Shown here piece by piece: positions 33,302 to 42,858 of a DNA stretch of 64,000 nucleotides. The translations under genes were made by a program, and so were the position numbers. Source of the DNA: Halorubellus sp034808145 (lineage in GTDB: Archaea; Halobacteriota; Halobacteria; Halobacteriales; Natrialbaceae). Location: contig NZ_JAXHGM010000001.1 of the NCBI RefSeq assembly GCF_034808145.1, positions 1-64,000 on the forward strand, given 5' to 3'. The notes under the pieces are model-generated. The model made no database searches. It was not told the origin of the DNA and was given only the letters and a program-made list of their open reading frames with translations. How positions within the stretch are numbered: the first letter of the stretch is position 1; each line of letters opens with the position of its first letter.

Positions 33302-34312
33302 ATGGCAGCTATCGAACTCCGCGACGTGACCAAGCGCTTCGGGACGGTCACGGCCCTGGACGGCCTCGACCTCGAGGTGCGCGAGGGCGAGGTGTTCGGG
33401 TTCCTCGGCCCGAACGGCGCGGGGAAGTCCACGACCATCGACATCCTGCTCGACTACGTCCGGCCGACGAGCGGGACCGCGACGGTGTTCGGGCACGACG
33501 CGCAGGCGGCGCCGACGGCGGTCCGCGAGCGCGTCGGCATCCTCCCGGACGGCTACGGCTCGCTCGGCCGGATGACCGGGCGCGAGCAGCTCGAGTTCAC
33601 CATCGAGGCGCGACGCGGCCGCGAGCACCCCGACGAGATACTGGAGCGCGTCGGCCTCGCCGACGACGGCGACCGTCAGGTCCGCACGTACTCCAAGGGG
33701 ATGGCTCAGCGACTGATGCTCGGGATGGCGCTCGTCGGCGACCCCGACCTCCTCGTGCTCGACGAACCGACGACCGGACTCGACCCCGCCGGCGCACGCA
33801 TGATGCGCGACGTCATCGACGACGCCGTCAGCGACGGCCGGACCGTGTTCTTCTCCAGTCACATCCTCGGGCAGGTCGAGGCGGTCGCGGACCGCGTCGG
33901 CATCCTCTACGGCGGCGACCTCGTCGCCGTCGACACCATCGACGCGCTCCGCGAGACCGCGGGCGCGACCGGCGGCGTCACCGTCACGCTCGACGAACGC
34001 CCCGACACGCTCCGGAACGCCGTCGCCGGCCTCCGCGGCGTCACCGACGTCACCGTCGACCGCGACGACCAGGGGCGCCCGGTCGTCGACGCCGCCTGCA
34101 CCGCCGCCGCGAAGGGCCGCGTCGTCAAGACGTGCTACGACGACGGCGCGGACGTCCGCGACGTCGACACGCGCGAAGCCAGCCTCGAGGAGCTGTTCGT
34201 CGCGTACACGAACGACGACGCGACCGCGAGCAGTGCCAGCGGCGGGACCAGAACCGGCGACGGGACCGCGGCCAGGGACGCGTCCGCGACCACCCGCGGA
34301 GGTGGGTCGTGA
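33302..34312 (+). CDS. ABC transporter ATP-binding protein (second module)
   Basis: ATPase of 336 residues from MAAIELRDVTKRFG. Walker A GPNGAGKST is near residue 38, signature YSKGMAQRL near 131, Walker B LLVLDEPTTGLDP near 154, and a switch histidine follows in FFSSHILGQ. It closely parallels the ATPase at 30717, including GFLGPNGAGKSTTI. A Thr/Gly/Ala tail ends the protein. The stop overlaps the ATG of the permease. Confidence 0.92.
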   Translation: MAAIELRDVTKRFGTVTALDGLDLEVREGEVFGFLGPNGAGKSTTIDILLDYVRPTSGTATVFGHDAQAAPTAVRERVGILPDGYGSLGRMTGREQLEFTIEARRGREHPDEILERVGLADDGDRQVRTYSKGMAQRLMLGMALVGDPDLLVLDEPTTGLDPAGARMMRDVIDDAVSDGRTVFFSSHILGQVEAVADRVGILYGGDLVAVDTIDALRETAGATGGVTVTLDERPDTLRNAVAGLRGVTDVTVDRDDQGRPVVDAACTAAAKGRVVKTCYDDGADVRDVDTREASLEELFVAYTNDDATASSASGGTRTGDGTAARDASATTRGGGS

Positions 34313-35148
34313 TGTGGCGGCTCGTCGCGCGCAAGGACGTCCGCGACAGCGTCCGGGAACGCCAACTCCACGTCGGCGTCGCCCTGTTCGCGATCGTCGG
34401 TGCCATCGCTGGGTACCTCTACGCGAGCAGCTACGACCCCACCTACGTCGACCGGCCCGGCCTCCGGTTCCTCGGCGTCCTCGTCGGCGCCGCCCTGTTC
34501 CTCGCGCCCATCGCCGCCATCATGCTCGCGCAGGGCCGCATCGTCGACAAACGCACCCGCGGCGAGCTCGTCGTCCTCCTCGGGATGCCGTTCTCGCGCC
34601 GCGACGTCGTCCTCGGGAGCCTCGCCGGCCGGTTCGCGGTCACCGCCGCCGTCGTGACGTGCCTGTTCGCGTTCGCGACCGCCGTCGCCGGACTCATGCT
34701 CGCCCCCATCCCGCTCCTGCGGCTCCTCGCCGCCCTCGCCGTCCTCGTCGCGTTCGCCGGCGTCTTCGCCGCGCTCGGCACCGCGATATCGGCGGCGGTC
34801 ACGGGGACGACGCGCGCCGCCGTGCTCGCCGTCGGCACCTACCTGTTCTTCGTGTTCCGCCTCCACGACATCCTCTGGCGACTCCTCGTGAACGGCGTGT
34901 ACGGCACGCAGGACGCGCCCGCGACCCTCCTCCCGGCCGTCGCCCAGTTCGGGCCGTTCACCGCCCTCCGGAACGTCGTCGTCGGCGTCTACCCCGACAT
35001 CGCCGGGGCGTTCGGGTACTTCGGCGCGCAGCCGCCGACGGACCTGACGCTCCTCGCGGAACCGTCGGTCGGCGTCGTCGTCCTCGTCCTCTGGGCGACC
35101 GCGCCGCTGTACGTCGCGTTCGAACGCTTCCAGGGGGCGGACCTGTGA
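34312..35148 (+). CDS. ABC-2 type permease (second module)
   Basis: Six-helix permease of 278 residues. It begins MWRLVARKDVRDSVRERQL, has the cytoplasmic motif RGELVVLLGMPFSRRDVVLG near residue 83, and ends FERFQGADL. It is coupled on both sides: one base overlaps the ATPase stop, and four bases overlap the next gene. Confidence 0.9.
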   Translation: MWRLVARKDVRDSVRERQLHVGVALFAIVGAIAGYLYASSYDPTYVDRPGLRFLGVLVGAALFLAPIAAIMLAQGRIVDKRTRGELVVLLGMPFSRRDVVLGSLAGRFAVTAAVVTCLFAFATAVAGLMLAPIPLLRLLAALAVLVAFAGVFAALGTAISAAVTGTTRAAVLAVGTYLFFVFRLHDILWRLLVNGVYGTQDAPATLLPAVAQFGPFTALRNVVVGVYPDIAGAFGYFGAQPPTDLTLLAEPSVGVVVLVLWATAPLYVAFERFQGADL

Positions 35149-35822
35149 CCGCGACCGTCACGTGCTTCCTCGACGACGAGCGCCGTCGGCGGTTTGCGCG
35201 CCTCCGCGCTCGCGCCTACGTCGGCCCGCGACCGGGCGTCGTCGCCGTCGACGGCGACGGCCGGCTCGTCGTTCACCTCCCCGAGGGTACCGAGCCGAAC
35301 GCGCGCGTCCTCGCCGGGCACGTCCTCGGACCGGGAGAGCGCGCCGCGGCCATCGTCGCGACCGACCGCGACGGGGAGTCCGTCGAACTCGGCTACGTCT
35401 ACCAGGGTCGCGACGACGGCGGCCTCCAGCGCCTCGCCGCGGAACTCGGGGATGGTGGCGATGCCGGAAGCGACGCGCACGCCGCCATCAGGCGCCAGTT
35501 CGGCCTGGACGCCGCCCGCGACCCGATCGGCCTCCGCGAGCGCCTCGAACGCGAGTACGGCCCGGACTACCGGCCGCTCGACGAACTCCACTTCTACGCG
35601 CAGCAGCTCGCGGACGCCGCCGACCCCGACGTCGTCCTCAGCGACCCCGCGATACGGGGCGACCCCCGCGAGCGCGTCCGCGAACTCGTCGCCGACCTCG
35701 ACGACGACGCGCTCACCGCCGCGTTCGAGGAGGGGGACTGGACGTGGCTCGCCAGCCTCGCCGCCGACCGCACGAGCAGACCACCGGTCGCGTACGAACC
35801 CGACGACCACGACGTCGTTTGA
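35145..35822 (+). CDS. hypothetical protein co-translated with the second ABC module
   Basis: Soluble acidic protein of 225 residues from a GTG that overlaps the permease stop (GTGA). Not recognised. The N-terminus is beta-rich with a long hydrophilic middle. The segment RQFGLDAARDPIGLRERLEREYG and later EYGPDYRPLDELHFYAQQL look helical. No membrane segment is seen. The coupling suggests it assists the exporter, but function is unknown. It may be conserved only in Halobacteria. Confidence 0.65.
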   Translation: MTATVTCFLDDERRRRFARLRARAYVGPRPGVVAVDGDGRLVVHLPEGTEPNARVLAGHVLGPGERAAAIVATDRDGESVELGYVYQGRDDGGLQRLAAELGDGGDAGSDAHAAIRRQFGLDAARDPIGLRERLEREYGPDYRPLDELHFYAQQLADAADPDVVLSDPAIRGDPRERVRELVADLDDDALTAAFEEGDWTWLASLAADRTSRPPVAYEPDDHDVV

Positions 35823-35832
35823 ACTGACTGCT

Positions 35833-35876
35833 CCAGCATCCGACGGCCGCCAGGCCGGCGGTTTGGGAGGTGCTGG
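35833..35876. terminator. bidirectional terminator hairpin with GCCA loop
   Basis: Between the stop of the gene ending at 35822 (plus) and the ligA stop at 35883 (minus). CGGCC (35844-35848) pairs with GGCCG (35853-35857) across the loop GCCA. Further pairing (CCG with CGG) extends the stem, and an outer stem CCAGCA (35833-35838)/TGCTGG (35871-35876) closes it. A short T run follows the inner stem. Confidence 0.5.
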
Positions 35877-35882
35877 TGTCGG

Positions 35883-38018
35883 TTACTCGCCGGGCCACTC
35901 GTCGACGCCGTGGTCCTCGAGAAGTTCGTGGAGCTCGCTCTCGTCGAGGGTGGGGACGCCCTCGTCGTCGGCGTCGCTCGTCTTGCTCGCGCCGGGATTG
36001 TCCCCGGTGACGAGGTAGTCGGTGTTCCCGGAGACGCTCCCCGTCGCGCTCCCGCCGTGGTCCTCGACGACCGCCTCGAACTCGCTCCGCGGGGCGGAGA
36101 GCGAGCCCGTGAAGACGAACGTCACCCCGTCGAGCTCCTCGCCCGCGACCCCCTCCGCTTCCAGTGGAGACACGTGCACGAGGAGGTCGTCGAGCACCGC
36201 CGCGTTCGCCTCGCTCTCGAAGAAGTCCACGAGCTGGGTGGCGACTGCGTCGCCGACGCCGTCGACCGCCGTCAGCGCCTCGCGGTCGTCGCTCGCCGCG
36301 GCGTCGCGGAGCGCGTCGAACGTCCCGAAGTGTCGCGCGAGCCGGTCGGCGAGCTCCGGGCCGACCTCCTGGATGCCGAGCGCGGCGACGAAGTCCGCGA
36401 GCGCGGGCTCGCGGGTCGCGTCCAGTTCCGCGACGAGCTTCTCGGCGCTGCGCTCGCCCCAGCCCTCGAGCGCCGCCAGGTCGCCCTCGGTGAGCTCGTA
36501 GAGGTCGGCGACGCCGTCCTCGACGAGGCCCGCGTCCACGAGCTGACTCACAGTCTCCTCGCCGAGCCCCTCGACGTCCAGGCCCTTGTCGCTCCCGTAG
36601 TACTCGACGCTCCGCCGGAGCTGTGCGGGACACCCGAGGCCGCCCGTGCAGTACGCCATCGGACCCTCGCGCTCGACGGGACTCCCGCAGACCGGGCACG
36701 TCTCCGGGAGCTCGTAGGGGCCGTCGCTGTTCCGTTCGACGACCGCGTCGACGTACGGGATGACGTCGCCGGCGCGCTGCACGCGCACCACGTCGCCGAC
36801 GCCGACGCCCAGGTCCTCGACCTCGTCGAAGTTGTGGAGGCTCGCCCTGGAGACCGTCACCCCGCCGACGTCCACGGGCTCCAGGAGCGCCACGGGCGTC
36901 AACCGGCCGGTGCGGCCAACCTGCACGGTCACGTTCGCGACCGGCGTCTCCTCGTCCCTGGCGGGGAACTTGTACGCCTTCGCCCACCGCGGCGCACGCG
37001 CCGTCGCCCCCAACTCCTCGCGGGCCGCCGCGGAGTCGACCTTCACGACCACGCCGTCGACCTCGTAGTCCAGGTCGTCGCGCTCGGCGAGCAGGTCGTC
37101 GCGATACCGGATGGCGTCCTCGACGCTCGCGCCCGTCTCCACGCGCTCGCAGACCGGCAGGCCGAGGTCGCGGAACGCGTCGAGCGCCGCGCTGTGCGTC
37201 TCCCAGGGGTCGCTCGAATCGAGCGCGTCGAAGAAGAATATCGAGAGCGGGCGCTCCGCGACCACGGACGGGTCCTGCTGGCGGACCGTGCCCGCGGTCG
37301 CGTTCCGCGGGTTCGCGAACGGGTCGTCGCCGCGCTCCACGCGCTCGGTGTTGTACTCCGTGAACGCCTCGCGAGGCATGTACACCTCGCCGCGGACCGC
37401 GAGGAACGCCGGCGGACTCCCGCGCAACCGCTGCGGGACGGCGGCGATCGTCCGCGCGTTCCGCGTCACGTCGTCGCCCTCGTCGCCGTCGCCGCGCGTC
37501 GTCGCCCGCACCAGTTCACCGTCCTCGTACACCACCTCGAGGCTCACGCCGTCGAACTTCGGCTCCAGCACGTACTCGACGTCGCCGACCTCGCGGCGCA
37601 CCCGGTCGTCGAACTCGCGGACGCCCGCCGCCGTGTCGGTGTGGTCGATGGAGAGCATCGGCGCGACGTGCTCGACCGTCTCGAACGCCTCGACGGGCTC
37701 CCCGCCGACGCGGTTCGACGGCGACCCCTCGATATCGAGGTCGAACGCGTCCTCCAGGTCCAGCAACCGCGCGAACAGCGCGTCGTACGCGCGGTCCGCT
37801 ATCTCGGGGTCGTGGTCGACGTAGTACCGGTAATCGTGGAACTCCAGGGCCTCCCGGAGCGCTTCGGCCTGCTCGCGCGCGGTCGCCTCGTCGAGGTCGT
37901 CGACGGGCTCGAAGTCGGTGTCGGGCTCGCGAACGAACGGATTGTCCGCCGGCTCGCCCTCGGCCGCGTCGCTCCCCGACCCATCCCTCGCCGTCTCGCT
38001 CGCGTCGCTCGAAGTCAC
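35883..38018 (-). CDS. ligA: NAD-dependent DNA ligase
   Basis: Bacterial-type LigA, 711 residues. Domain order: Ia domain with YRYYVDHDPEIADRAYD near residue 55; adenylation domain with LEPKFDGVS (active-site Lys in KFDG) near 155 and NPRNATAGTVRQQDP; OB fold; zinc finger CPVCGSPV...YC...GLGCP near 445-470; HhH region; and C-terminal BRCT domain (VFTGSL...DHGGSATGSVSGNTDYLV). A 25-residue acidic N-terminal extension is typical of haloarchaea. Halobacteria use this NAD enzyme, thought to be laterally acquired, beside an ATP ligase. Convergent with the preceding gene. Confidence 0.97.
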   Translation of the reverse strand: MTSSDASETARDGSGSDAAEGEPADNPFVREPDTDFEPVDDLDEATAREQAEALREALEFHDYRYYVDHDPEIADRAYDALFARLLDLEDAFDLDIEGSPSNRVGGEPVEAFETVEHVAPMLSIDHTDTAAGVREFDDRVRREVGDVEYVLEPKFDGVSLEVVYEDGELVRATTRGDGDEGDDVTRNARTIAAVPQRLRGSPPAFLAVRGEVYMPREAFTEYNTERVERGDDPFANPRNATAGTVRQQDPSVVAERPLSIFFFDALDSSDPWETHSAALDAFRDLGLPVCERVETGASVEDAIRYRDDLLAERDDLDYEVDGVVVKVDSAAAREELGATARAPRWAKAYKFPARDEETPVANVTVQVGRTGRLTPVALLEPVDVGGVTVSRASLHNFDEVEDLGVGVGDVVRVQRAGDVIPYVDAVVERNSDGPYELPETCPVCGSPVEREGPMAYCTGGLGCPAQLRRSVEYYGSDKGLDVEGLGEETVSQLVDAGLVEDGVADLYELTEGDLAALEGWGERSAEKLVAELDATREPALADFVAALGIQEVGPELADRLARHFGTFDALRDAAASDDREALTAVDGVGDAVATQLVDFFESEANAAVLDDLLVHVSPLEAEGVAGEELDGVTFVFTGSLSAPRSEFEAVVEDHGGSATGSVSGNTDYLVTGDNPGASKTSDADDEGVPTLDESELHELLEDHGVDEWPGE

Positions 38019-38105
38019 TACCCGCGGCTACGCCCGCATCCGCCTAAAACGCTCGCAGTTCCGCTCGCTACCCACCCGGACACGCGACCGAGCGTCGAGA
38101 ACGAG

Positions 38106-38396
38106 TCAGGCGATGTGGCCTTCTTCGCGGAGCTGTTCGGCGTCCTGCTTCTCGTAGCGGTACGTGATGTCGGCCTTCTCGTCCTGCCAGTCCCACGGGT
38201 CGACGAGCACGACGTCGTCCTCGCGGATCCAGACGCGCTTCTGCATCTTCCCGGGGATGCGAGCGGTGCGCTCGACGCCGTCCGCGCACCTGACTTTCAC
38301 CCGGTTCGCGCCGAGCATATCCGTCACGGTAGCGAACACCTCGTCGTCGTCGGGCATCCGGAGGTCGTTCCGTCCCCCGTCGTCGTTGTCGCTCAT
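38106..38396 (-). CDS. eif1A: translation initiation factor eIF1A
   Basis: S1/OB-fold initiation factor of 96 residues, a normal archaeal length. ATVTDMLGANRVKVRC and ARIPGKMQKRVWIREDDVVLV are diagnostic of aIF1A. A short acidic N-terminal tail precedes the OB fold. It helps assemble the small ribosomal subunit with initiator tRNA. It is transcribed away from the small membrane genes downstream. Confidence 0.97.
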   Translation of the reverse strand: MSDNDDGGRNDLRMPDDDEVFATVTDMLGANRVKVRCADGVERTARIPGKMQKRVWIREDDVVLVDPWDWQDEKADITYRYEKQDAEQLREEGHIA

Positions 38397-38474
38397 ACCG
38401 TCCGGTTCTCACGCGACATTTTTAACTGGTTCCCTCGCGGCCGACGCCGCGTCGCCGCCGACCGGGCTCTCTGT

Positions 38475-38570
38475 CGTCACGACCGCTCGCGGACCGGTTC
38501 CGCCGCCCTCCGTCACGACCACCCGCGGAGCGCTCCACGGGTCGCCACGACCGCCCGTGGACCGGCAGGT
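38475..38570. repeat. imperfect direct repeats upstream of eif1A and the 72-residue gene
   Basis: CGTCACGACCGCTCGCGGA (38475), CGTCACGACCACCCGCGGA (38511) and CGCCACGACCGCCCGTGGA (38543) recur at spacings of 36 and 32 bases in the divergent spacer. Confidence 0.5.
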
Positions 38571-38600
38571 TTAGGCCGTCCCGCGGACCAAGCCGGGGAC

Positions 38601-38819
38601 ATGAGTCAACGAAGCGGCGGTCTCGGTCGCATGGCGAAGATGCTTGGCGTCTCGGGATTCCTCGGCCTGCTGTGCATCCTCGGCGGCATCGCAGCGATCG
38701 CCAGCCAGAACCTCGTCATCGGCGGCGGCGTCGCGCTCGTCCTCGCCGGCCTCGGGCTCTTCGTCCGCGCCGTCGTCTCCGGCCTCATGGGGATGATGGG
38801 CATGGGCGGCATGATGTGA
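38601..38819 (+). CDS. small Met/Gly-rich membrane protein
   Basis: Protein of 72 residues, MSQRSGG..., with two hydrophobic segments (GVSGFLGLLCILGGIAAIA and ALVLAGLGLFVRAVVSGLM). It ends in a Met/Gly tail (GMMGMGGMM). Unrecognised, but reminiscent of short conserved haloarchaeal membrane proteins. Divergent from eif1A across the repeat-containing spacer. Confidence 0.6.
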   Translation: MSQRSGGLGRMAKMLGVSGFLGLLCILGGIAAIASQNLVIGGGVALVLAGLGLFVRAVVSGLMGMMGMGGMM

Positions 38820-38896
38820 GGGAGGTCGAGCACGACGGCACCCTCGGTATCCGCCGGCAGACGTGGTTTGATGCAGTTCCTCGCCCAAGGGACGGT

Positions 38897-39094
38897 ATGG
38901 ATACCGACCAGTTGAAGGAACTCGTCCCGCACTACCTCGCGATGATTCTCCTCGTCTTCGCCGTCCTCACCGTCGTTCGGACGGCGGTCGGCGACCTCGG
39001 GTTCTGGGGGGAGCTGGTGGTCGTCGTGGCGATCGCCTTCGCGTACCGGCCCGCCGTGGTCCGGCTCGGCGTCGCACCGACCGTCTGGGAGTGA
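38897..39094 (+). CDS. small membrane protein
   Basis: Protein of 65 residues, MDTDQLKELVPHYLAMILLV..., with two hydrophobic segments separated by a Gly-Asp turn. GGTTTGATG about 32 bases before the ATG may be its promoter element. Unrecognised haloarchaeal family. Confidence 0.6.
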   Translation: MDTDQLKELVPHYLAMILLVFAVLTVVRTAVGDLGFWGELVVVVAIAFAYRPAVVRLGVAPTVWE

Positions 39095-39173
39095 CGACCC
39101 GGCGCTCGCGCAGTCCGGGCCGGCCGAGTGCGCCGTTCGATGCCGACCGTCCGCTGGGCGCCCCGCCGATTCC

Positions 39174-39533
39174 GTGCGTCGGCATCATCCCCGCGCCGTT
39201 GCGGTGCTCGGCTGTCACTCCGTTCCGCCTCACAACGACCTACTCGACGCCATCACCCACGTCCAGCGCCGGAAACTGCTGCGCGAACCGTTGATTCACA
39301 ACCCACAGGACGACGAGCCCGTCGTCGTCGATGCGGACCAATCGGCGGCCGAGGAACTCACGCGACTCATCGAGATGCGGCACGCCCACCTTCCGCTACT
39401 GGAGGAGTACGGCTTCATCGTCTGGAACCAGAAAACCAACGAGGTGTCGAAAGGCCGGCACTTCGAGGAGAGACGCCCGCTGCTGGAGTTGGTCGCCGAC
39501 CACGAAGACGAACTCCCCGACGGGTGGCTGTAG
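39174..39533 (+). CDS. DUF7344-like winged-helix protein
   Basis: Soluble protein of 119 residues. LLDAITHVQRRKLLREPLIH near residue 23 is the recognition-type helix region of the haloarchaeal DUF7344 winged-helix family. Later EEYGFIVWNQKTNEV matches its wing, where typical members read YLEEAGVIEWDRE-like sequence. The first 20 residues (MRRHHPRAVAVLGCHSV) look non-native, so the true start is uncertain: GTG at 39174, GTG ten codons later, or a lost upstream start. Probably a transcription regulator. Confidence 0.6.
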   Translation: MRRHHPRAVAVLGCHSVPPHNDLLDAITHVQRRKLLREPLIHNPQDDEPVVVDADQSAAEELTRLIEMRHAHLPLLEEYGFIVWNQKTNEVSKGRHFEERRPLLELVADHEDELPDGWL

Positions 39534-39582
39534 CACGCTCCACGCCCGGGACGGACCGGTCGATATAGTCTCTGCGCGGCGC

Positions 39583-41598
39583 TCAACTCCGACGCTGGTC
39601 CTTCTTCGTCTCCGCGCGATGCTCGCTGATGAGCTGGTCGAGCTGTTCGGCCTTCTGCTCCTTCCGGCGTTCCGCGGCGCGGTCGTGCCAGTCGTCGACG
39701 ACCGCCTCGACGTCGTCCTCGCGCGCGACCGCGAGCTCGTCGACCTCCTGCATCGCGACGTCGTCGGCCGGCCCGACCGGAACCGCCGCGTCGAACAGCA
39801 CGCTGTCGGCCATCTCCGAGAGGCCGCCGTCGCCGACGAGCACCACGCGCGGCTCGAACGCCGCGAGCTTCTCCGCCGTCGACCGCCCCGCACCCGCCGC
39901 GTCCCGCAGAAAGACGACGTCGTCGGTCGCGAGCCCGTACGCCTCGTGCGCGTCGTCGATCGCCGCCTTCGTGAACTCCTCCACGGGCTTGACCGGCACC
40001 AGCCCCTGCTTCTTCTCCTCGACGTCCGCGAAGTTCGAGTGATCGAGCTTCCACAGCTCCTTCAGGCGCGCGAGCTTCCCCTCCAGCTCCTCGATGCGTT
40101 CGTCGCGCTCGTCGACGTCCCGTTCGAGCGCGTCGTTCCGGCGCTCCAACCGGGAGACGGTCCGACGCTCCCGGGCGTCGCGACGCTCCTCGCGCCGGGA
40201 CTCCTCCAGCTCGCCCTCCAACTCCTCGATGCGGTCGTCCTTCTCTGCGACCGCCGACTCCAGCTCCTCGACGTGTCCCTGGAGGCGCTCGACCTGGCGC
40301 TCCAGGGTCCTGATGCGTTTCTCCTCCGCGCTCAGCTCGCGCTCGACGTGCTCGCTGCCGTCGTCGTCCCCACCGCCGTCCCCGTCGCTCGCCGTGAGGT
40401 CCTCGACGACCGCCTCCACCGACTCCTCGCCCGCGACCACGCGCGCCGTCACCTCGCCGCGGTCGAGCCGCGGCGGCGTCTTCCGCGCCACGCGCTCGAA
40501 CTGGTCCTCGTGGTCGTCGAACGCGAACAACGCCGCCGCCAACGCGTCCCGCTCGTGGTCGTTCTCGTACCCCTCCTCGCGGGTGCGATGCTGCTTCTCG
40601 TCGACCGGCAGGTCGCTATCCGGTATCCAGCCGGCGGCGTCGAAGCTCCGCCGTATCTTCTCGACCGTGTTCGGCATCGGCTCCACGTCCGCCGCGACGA
40701 GGACGGGTCGCCCGCGTTCGACGATCCACTCGATGACCGCCGCCGTGTCCGCGGTCCGCGTCGACAGCACGTCCAGCACGCTCCCGTCGAGGGAGACGAT
40801 GGCGACCGCGGTCGTCGTCCCCGGGTCGACGCCGACGAGGACGTGGTCGCGGCGCTTCGCGAGCGGCTCGAACTCGATGCCGTCCCGGCGCTCGCGCTCG
40901 ATCTCCACGCGCACGTCCCCGGACCGATGCCGGCTCACGGGGATGTCCTGCGGGCGTCCCTCGACGTGGAAGAGCGCCTGCGAGAACCCGCCGTACTTCT
41001 CGGTCACCTCGCGCTCGTACTCGAGGCCCGCGTCGTCGAGCTCGCTCCCGACCTCGCGAGCGCGCGTCTTCACGCTCCCGTGGATGCGGCGCGTGAACCG
41101 GTCCTCCGACCAGCCGCCCTTCCCCGTGGAGCGGCCGCGAGCGACCTTCACGGTCGTCTCGTCGGTGAACGCCGACACCTCCACGCCGACGTTCCCCGCC
41201 GCCAGCCGCGCGGCGGCCTCGGCCTCCTGCATCGGGTCCTTCCCGTAGGGCACACCGTGGCGTTTCGCGACGCGCGACAGCGGCTCGGGCTGCTCCGCGC
41301 CCGTCACCTGCACGAGCTTCGTGCCCGCCGGCAGCTCGCCGAGGAAGTGCACCAGAGCGTCCTTGTCCGCGGCGAGCTCGTACATGTTGTCCGTCGCGAC
41401 GATACCCGGCTCCTCGTCGGCGATGCGCCGCCGGAGCTTCCGCAGCGTGACGACGTCGCGCTCGACGTCGTACCCGTCGTCGTCCGCGCTCGACTCGAGG
41501 ACGACGAGCGCGTACGACGGCGCGTCCCCGCGCACGTCCCCGCTCTGGACGTCCACGCCGAAGACGACGCTGTCCAGTGCGCTGGTTCTCGCACTCAC
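39583..41598 (-). CDS. DUF460 RNase H-like protein with coiled coil
   Basis: Protein of 671 residues. Residues about 10-370 contain two RNase H-like halves (VVFGVDVQSGDV and VLVGVDPGTTTAVAIV), with possible catalytic acids in those Asp residues and in ENDHERDALAAALFA. Residues about 420-550 are a long Glu/Arg coiled coil (ELSAEEKRIRTLERQVERL). The C-terminal domain is alpha/beta. DUF460 proteins are widespread in archaea and predicted to process or bind RNA or DNA junctions, with no settled function. It is read toward the DUF7344 gene and starts upstream near rnz. Confidence 0.87.
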   Translation of the reverse strand: MSARTSALDSVVFGVDVQSGDVRGDAPSYALVVLESSADDDGYDVERDVVTLRKLRRRIADEEPGIVATDNMYELAADKDALVHFLGELPAGTKLVQVTGAEQPEPLSRVAKRHGVPYGKDPMQEAEAAARLAAGNVGVEVSAFTDETTVKVARGRSTGKGGWSEDRFTRRIHGSVKTRAREVGSELDDAGLEYEREVTEKYGGFSQALFHVEGRPQDIPVSRHRSGDVRVEIERERRDGIEFEPLAKRRDHVLVGVDPGTTTAVAIVSLDGSVLDVLSTRTADTAAVIEWIVERGRPVLVAADVEPMPNTVEKIRRSFDAAGWIPDSDLPVDEKQHRTREEGYENDHERDALAAALFAFDDHEDQFERVARKTPPRLDRGEVTARVVAGEESVEAVVEDLTASDGDGGGDDDGSEHVERELSAEEKRIRTLERQVERLQGHVEELESAVAEKDDRIEELEGELEESRREERRDARERRTVSRLERRNDALERDVDERDERIEELEGKLARLKELWKLDHSNFADVEEKKQGLVPVKPVEEFTKAAIDDAHEAYGLATDDVVFLRDAAGAGRSTAEKLAAFEPRVVLVGDGGLSEMADSVLFDAAVPVGPADDVAMQEVDELAVAREDDVEAVVDDWHDRAAERRKEQKAEQLDQLISEHRAETKKDQRRS

Positions 41599-41674
41599 TA
41601 CCCGGTCGTAGGGGCGAGACGCGTAAAAGCTCCGCGGGGGTGCCGGTTTCGCGGGACCCGACGGCTCCCGGCGA

Positions 41675-42610
41675 TCAGTCGTCGGCGTCGGGGAACGGCA
41701 CGTCGAACGTCTCGCCGTCGCGGGGAACCCACGAGTGGCCGTCGAACGCCTCGGCCGCTTCGACCTCGTGCGCGGAGGCGTCGCCGGCGTACCGCGAGGA
41801 GATGTGGACGAGCGCGAGCCGCTTCGCGTTCGCCTGCTGCGCGATACTCCCGGCCTGCGCGGCCGTCGAGTGCGCGGTCGACTCGGCGCGGTCCTCGCAC
41901 TCGTCGGTGAACGTCGCGTCGTGCACGAGCAGGTCCGCGTCCGCTGCCGCGTCGACCGTGCTCCCGGTCGGCGTCGTATCGCCCGTGTAGACGACCGTCC
42001 GCCCCGGCCGCGGGTCGCCGACGACCTCCTCGGGCTCGACGACCGTACCGTCCTCGAGTTCGACCGGCTCGCCGCGGTGGAGCTTCGAGTACTTCGGACC
42101 CGGTTCGATACCGAGCTCCGTCTCGGCCTTCTCTCGGTCGAACCGTCCCTTCCGGTCGTCCTCCACGACCGCGTACCCGACCGCGTTCGTCCGATGGGTC
42201 ACGTCGAACGCGCGGACCTCGTACCCGTCGCCGTCGAGCGCGACGTCGCCCGCCCGCACCTCTTTGACGCGAACGGGGAACCCCGGAGCGTTCCCGGTCG
42301 CGTTCAGGAGGCGTTTCGCGGTCTGGCGTTCGCCCGCCGGGACGTGCACGGCGAGCGGTCGGTCGCGCTCGTTGAAGTCCATCGTCTGCGTCAACCCGGG
42401 GATTCCGAGGACGTGATCGCCGTGCGTGTGCGTGACGAACAGGTGGTCGACGCCGAAGCCGGTCCCGTACCGCATCATCTGGCGCTGCGTGCCCTCGCCG
42501 CAGTCGAAGAGGAGGTCGTCGCCCTCGCGGGACACGAACAGCGCCGACGGGTTCCGCTCGGTGGTCGGGATGGCACCACTCGTCCCGAGGAACGTCACGC
42601 GTAAGGACAT
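41675..42610 (-). CDS. rnz: ribonuclease Z
   Basis: Metallo-beta-lactamase-fold endonuclease of 311 residues that trims the 3-prime end of pre-tRNA. It begins MSLRVTFLGTSGAIPTTERN. The zinc motif HxHxDH is VTHTHGDHVLG near residue 60, VYTGDTTP near 205, and a downstream histidine at VHISSRYAGD. Full length for archaeal RNase Z. The acidic stretch LEDGTVVEPEEVV occupies the flexible-arm area. The ORF ends a short distance from the DUF460 start region. Confidence 0.95.
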   Translation of the reverse strand: MSLRVTFLGTSGAIPTTERNPSALFVSREGDDLLFDCGEGTQRQMMRYGTGFGVDHLFVTHTHGDHVLGIPGLTQTMDFNERDRPLAVHVPAGERQTAKRLLNATGNAPGFPVRVKEVRAGDVALDGDGYEVRAFDVTHRTNAVGYAVVEDDRKGRFDREKAETELGIEPGPKYSKLHRGEPVELEDGTVVEPEEVVGDPRPGRTVVYTGDTTPTGSTVDAAADADLLVHDATFTDECEDRAESTAHSTAAQAGSIAQQANAKRLALVHISSRYAGDASAHEVEAAEAFDGHSWVPRDGETFDVPFPDADD

Positions 42611-42858
42611 GCTCGTCCGGTTTTCGGGCGGCCACCGGGAAACCCGTATCGGAACGGCGGCGTCGACGGGCGCGGCCGCCGGGCCCGAACCGGTCCGAAC
42701 CCACGCTCTCGAATCTCGATGCGGAACCGACCGTGGACGTCGCCGCTGCGGGCCGGTTCCGGCGACGGTTCGCGTCCGTTCAAACCGTTCACGCCGACTG
42801 AACGAGGCCGAACGTTCTATCCCGGTTATGACCGAGTAGTGTGTACGTACTCTCGACG

